Below are positions 5,000 to 6,408 of a DNA stretch of 6,408 bases, piece by piece; position 1 is the first letter of the stretch, and each line of letters begins with the position of its first letter. The position numbers and the translations under genes were made by a program. Source of the stretch: Firmicutes bacterium CAG:238 (GTDB taxonomy: Bacteria; Bacillota; Clostridia; Peptostreptococcales; Anaerovoracaceae); the NCBI GenBank assembly GCA_000435615.1, contig FR882015.1, positions 1-6,408 on the forward strand, given 5' to 3'. The notes beneath the pieces were generated by a model that had not been told where the DNA came from, searched no databases, and worked only from the letters and a program-made list of their open reading frames with translations.

Positions 5000-6224
5000 A
5001 AAAAATTTCCTCCTTGTCGACATTGTATTTGCTGAAATCCTCGTACGCAATCGTGCATGTATCCAGCATTTTGCTTTCGAGCTTTGCGTTGATACCCCTG
5101 CTCAGGTATGTATACAGGATAGCGAAAACCGGCACACCCAGAATCATTCCCGGGAAACCAAAGAGTCCGCCGCCCACGATAATCGCAAACATTACCCAAA
5201 AGCTTGCGAGCTTGGTGGTTTTTCCGAGAATCTTCGGCCCGATGATATTTCCGTCGAGCTGCTGAATGATGAGGATGATGATTCCGAACTTCAGTGCCGC
5301 AATTGGTTCCACTATGAGCAAAATGATAATGGAAGGAATCGCTCCGATAAAAGGTCCGAAAAACGGGATGATGTTCGTCACTCCCACGACAACGCTTATG
5401 AGCATCGTCATTGGTATTTCAAATATCGTAAGCACGACGAAGCAAAGGATGCCGATAATCGCCGAGTCTATGATTTTCCCGTTGATAAAGCCGCCGAAGG
5501 TCTGATTGCTCAGCCTTCCCAGCTCGAAGAATTTTTCGGCTCTTTCCTGTTTGAATGTCGCAAGTATCAGTTTACGCGTCTGCGCCGCAAAAAGTTCTTT
5601 GCTGTTCAATATGTATACGCAGATAATCAGTGCCACGAATATGTCGAGCACCGTTCCGAGCGTTCCGACGACACCCGTCAAAATGGCTTCGGCTCCCGGC
5701 AGCACTCTGTCCTGCGCCCACAAGATGATCGTGTCGGACATGTTTTCCAGTTTTCCCTGCAAAATCGTCGCAAATTCCGGGTTCTGGTCCACGTTCGCAC
5801 TGATCCAGTCCTGGGCTCTTTCCGCAATTTCGGGTGCTCCCATTGCCAATCCCATAATGCTGTCCCAAAGATCCGGGATTACAAGCATCATCAGTCCCGC
5901 AACCACAACGATGAGCAGTGCCAGTGCCGCCAGGGTTCCGAAAAATCTCGCAAATTTAAAGTCCCTCGCCGGTTTCTTGAATCTGCCTTTGTTGAGTTTG
6001 TATACCAGCCTTACTGTAGCATTGTAGATCGGACAAAGCAGATACGCCATAACGATTCCTATGTAAAAAGGCATCAGAATGTCGTTGAGCTTCGCAAAGC
6101 CTTCTTTGATTACCGGCATGTGGTTCACCACGTAATACGCAATAATCAGAATGACCCCGACCAAAAGCAGCATGAGCGTTTGTTGAAGATATTTGTTTTT
6201 TAACTTAATCTTTTTCTCGTTCAT
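4824..6224 (-). CDS. AI-2E family transporter (YueF/PerM type permease)
   Basis: A 466-residue polytopic membrane protein. Hydrophobic segments lie near 15-35, 48-68, 95-118, 180-207, 252-280, 285-305, 308-325 and 340-375. The family hallmarks are present: GVTNIIPFFGPFIGAIPS at 281-298, and QQLDGNIIGPKILGKTTKL followed by GGGLFGFPGMILGVPVFAIL at 321-370. Members have been linked to export of small molecules including autoinducer 2, or to Na+/H+ exchange, so the substrate here is open. The family normally ends soon after the last membrane helix. Here about 85 further residues follow, with an acidic and then Gly/Asp/Ser/Thr-rich low-complexity tail. The last 58 codons and the stop overlap murB in a different frame. 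The ATG at 6224 has GGAG six bases upstream and a promoter just beyond. It is probably the first gene of a permease-murB-PHP operon. Confidence 0.88.
   Translation of the reverse strand: MNEKKIKLKNKYLQQTLMLLLVGVILIIAYYVVNHMPVIKEGFAKLNDILMPFYIGIVMAYLLCPIYNATVRLVYKLNKGRFKKPARDFKFARFFGTLAALALLIVVVAGLMMLVIPDLWDSIMGLAMGAPEIAERAQDWISANVDQNPEFATILQGKLENMSDTIILWAQDRVLPGAEAILTGVVGTLGTVLDIFVALIICVYILNSKELFAAQTRKLILATFKQERAEKFFELGRLSNQTFGGFINGKIIDSAIIGILCFVVLTIFEIPMTMLISVVVGVTNIIPFFGPFIGAIPSIIILLIVEPIAALKFGIIILIIQQLDGNIIGPKILGKTTKLASFWVMFAIIVGGGLFGFPGMILGVPVFAILYTYLSRGINAKLESKMLDTCTIAYEDFSKYNVDKEEIFCEDRINKDGDSRRGEKLRKMFDPPNTGEHKSGTGRTDGAKDGSAGDSGTGCGEDAGIE
5009..5015 (-). promoter_or_regulatory. murB ribosome binding site inside the permease gene
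   Basis: A perfect AAGGAGG on the minus strand lies nine bases before the GTG at 4999-4997. It is embedded in the 3' coding part of the upstream permease gene. It is the strongest initiation signal in the window and decides the long murB start over internal ATG codons at 4840 and 4798. Confidence 0.75.
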
Positions 6225-6248
6225 TTTTTTCTCCGTATATGTTATACT
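6220..6248 (+). promoter_or_regulatory. Possible promoter of the divergent metallophosphoesterase gene
   Basis: TATACT at 6243-6248 is a near-consensus -10 box on the plus strand. The hexamer TTCATT at 6220-6225, 17 bases upstream, is a weak -35 match and overlaps the permease start. Transcription would begin near 6255, about 29 bases before the ATG. A second A/T-rich -10-like box (TATTAT, 6255-6260) lacks a suitable -35 partner. Confidence 0.35.
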
Positions 6249-6255
6249 TAATTAT

Positions 6256-6283
6256 ATTATACAACAAATAAAGGAATTGTAAA
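6256..6283 (-). promoter_or_regulatory. Promoter of the permease-murB-PHP operon
   Basis: On the minus strand TTTACA (6283-6278) and a perfect TATAAT (6261-6256) are separated by 16 bases. A second overlapping TATAAT lies at 6256-6251. Transcription would begin near 6249, giving a short leader of about 25 bases before the ATG at 6224. The -35 box abuts the start codon of the divergent yfcE-like gene, so the two transcription units share control DNA. Confidence 0.65.
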
Positions 6284-6408
6284 ATGAGAATTTTAGTAAT
6301 AAGCGACACTCACGGAAAAAATGAGCGCGTTTACGATGTATACAACAAACTTGCTTCCGCAGGCGGCCCGGCAGCCCGCTCCGGTGGACTCTCCGGCGGG
6401 TTTTCAAG
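6284..6408 (+). CDS. YfcE/MJ0936-type metallophosphoesterase, N-terminal part (cut by window edge)
   Basis: The first 41 codons are present and the gene runs off the right edge. The start reads MRILVISDTHGKNERVYDVY. A hydrophobic strand followed by SDTHG is the first metal-binding motif (D-x-H) of calcineurin-like phosphoesterases of the YfcE family, which hydrolyse phosphodiesters with two metal ions. AAGGAA (6271-6276) lies seven bases before the ATG. After about residue 24 the peptide turns into a Gly/Ala/Ser-rich run (ASAGGPAARSGGLSGGFS). Family members normally continue here toward the second motif, near D-x-x-I-H-x-GD. The DNA there is sharply more GC-rich than the start of the gene and contains a hairpin. 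The reading frame is still open at the edge, so whether the gene is intact cannot be judged. Confidence 0.7.
   Translation, partial: MRILVISDTHGKNERVYDVYNKLASAGGPAARSGGLSGGFS
6375..6404 (+). repeat. GC-rich hairpin plus TTTT inside the metallophosphoesterase gene
   Basis: CCCGCTCCGG (6375-6384) pairs with CCGGCGGG (6393-6400) as an 8-bp stem with a two-base bulge and an 8-base loop. TTTT follows at 6401-6404. The form is that of a weak intrinsic terminator, but it lies within the coding frame. It may simply be a GC-rich inverted repeat inserted into the gene. Confidence 0.4.

Noticed and set aside
5000..5050. murB start at ATG 5050 or 5023
   Set aside because: No ribosome binding site precedes either ATG, and both would translate through the perfect AAGGAGG that serves the GTG at 4999.
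4797..6203. Long 468-codon ORF on the plus strand opposite the permease gene
   Set aside because: It is antisense to a clearly recognisable membrane transporter. Its product is rich in Arg, His, Asn and Asp with no family resemblance, and it has no convincing ribosome binding site.

Overview
The window looks like part of a Firmicutes chromosome, most probably an anaerobic clostridial lineage of intermediate GC content. This rests on the strong AGGAGG-type ribosome binding sites, GTG starts, A/T-rich promoters of the TTGACA/TATAAT type, and a familiar clostridial-style gene set. No mobile element, CRISPR array, rRNA or tRNA was seen. Nearly everything is on the minus strand, so transcription runs from right to left. 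One gene at the right edge points the other way.

From right to left: a partial YfcE-like metallophosphoesterase (plus strand, 6284 to the edge) is divergent from an AI-2E-type permease (6224-4824). The minus-strand promoter lies in the 59-base gap between them. The permease gene overlaps murB (4999-3965) by 176 bases in another frame. A small GC-rich gap with a repeated 14-mer separates murB from a PHP-domain metal-dependent phosphoesterase-like gene (3875-3087). These three probably form one operon covering envelope and membrane functions.

A new promoter overlaps the end of the PHP gene. It drives the magnesium transporter gene mgtE (2918-1515) through a leader of about 160 bases. The leader holds a 26-codon upstream ORF with a good ribosome binding site. 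The last codons of that ORF are complementary over 8 bp to the mgtE ribosome binding site. This is the most interesting regulatory candidate in the window.

After mgtE comes a 302-base gap with a GC-rich stretch, an 18-bp perfect palindrome, and a hairpin followed by seven T on the minus strand. The hairpin lies 52 bases before the next gene. That gene encodes a short homoserine dehydrogenase without an ACT domain (1212-163). Then, 68 bases further on, comes the start of an ADP-dependent NAD(P)H-hydrate dehydratase gene (nnrD, 94 to the left edge).

Most genes are ordinary housekeeping or transport genes. The unusual content lies in leaders and junctions: the mgtE leader, the embedded murB start, the possible attenuator before hom, and a GC-rich hairpin within the first 40 codons of the yfcE-like gene.
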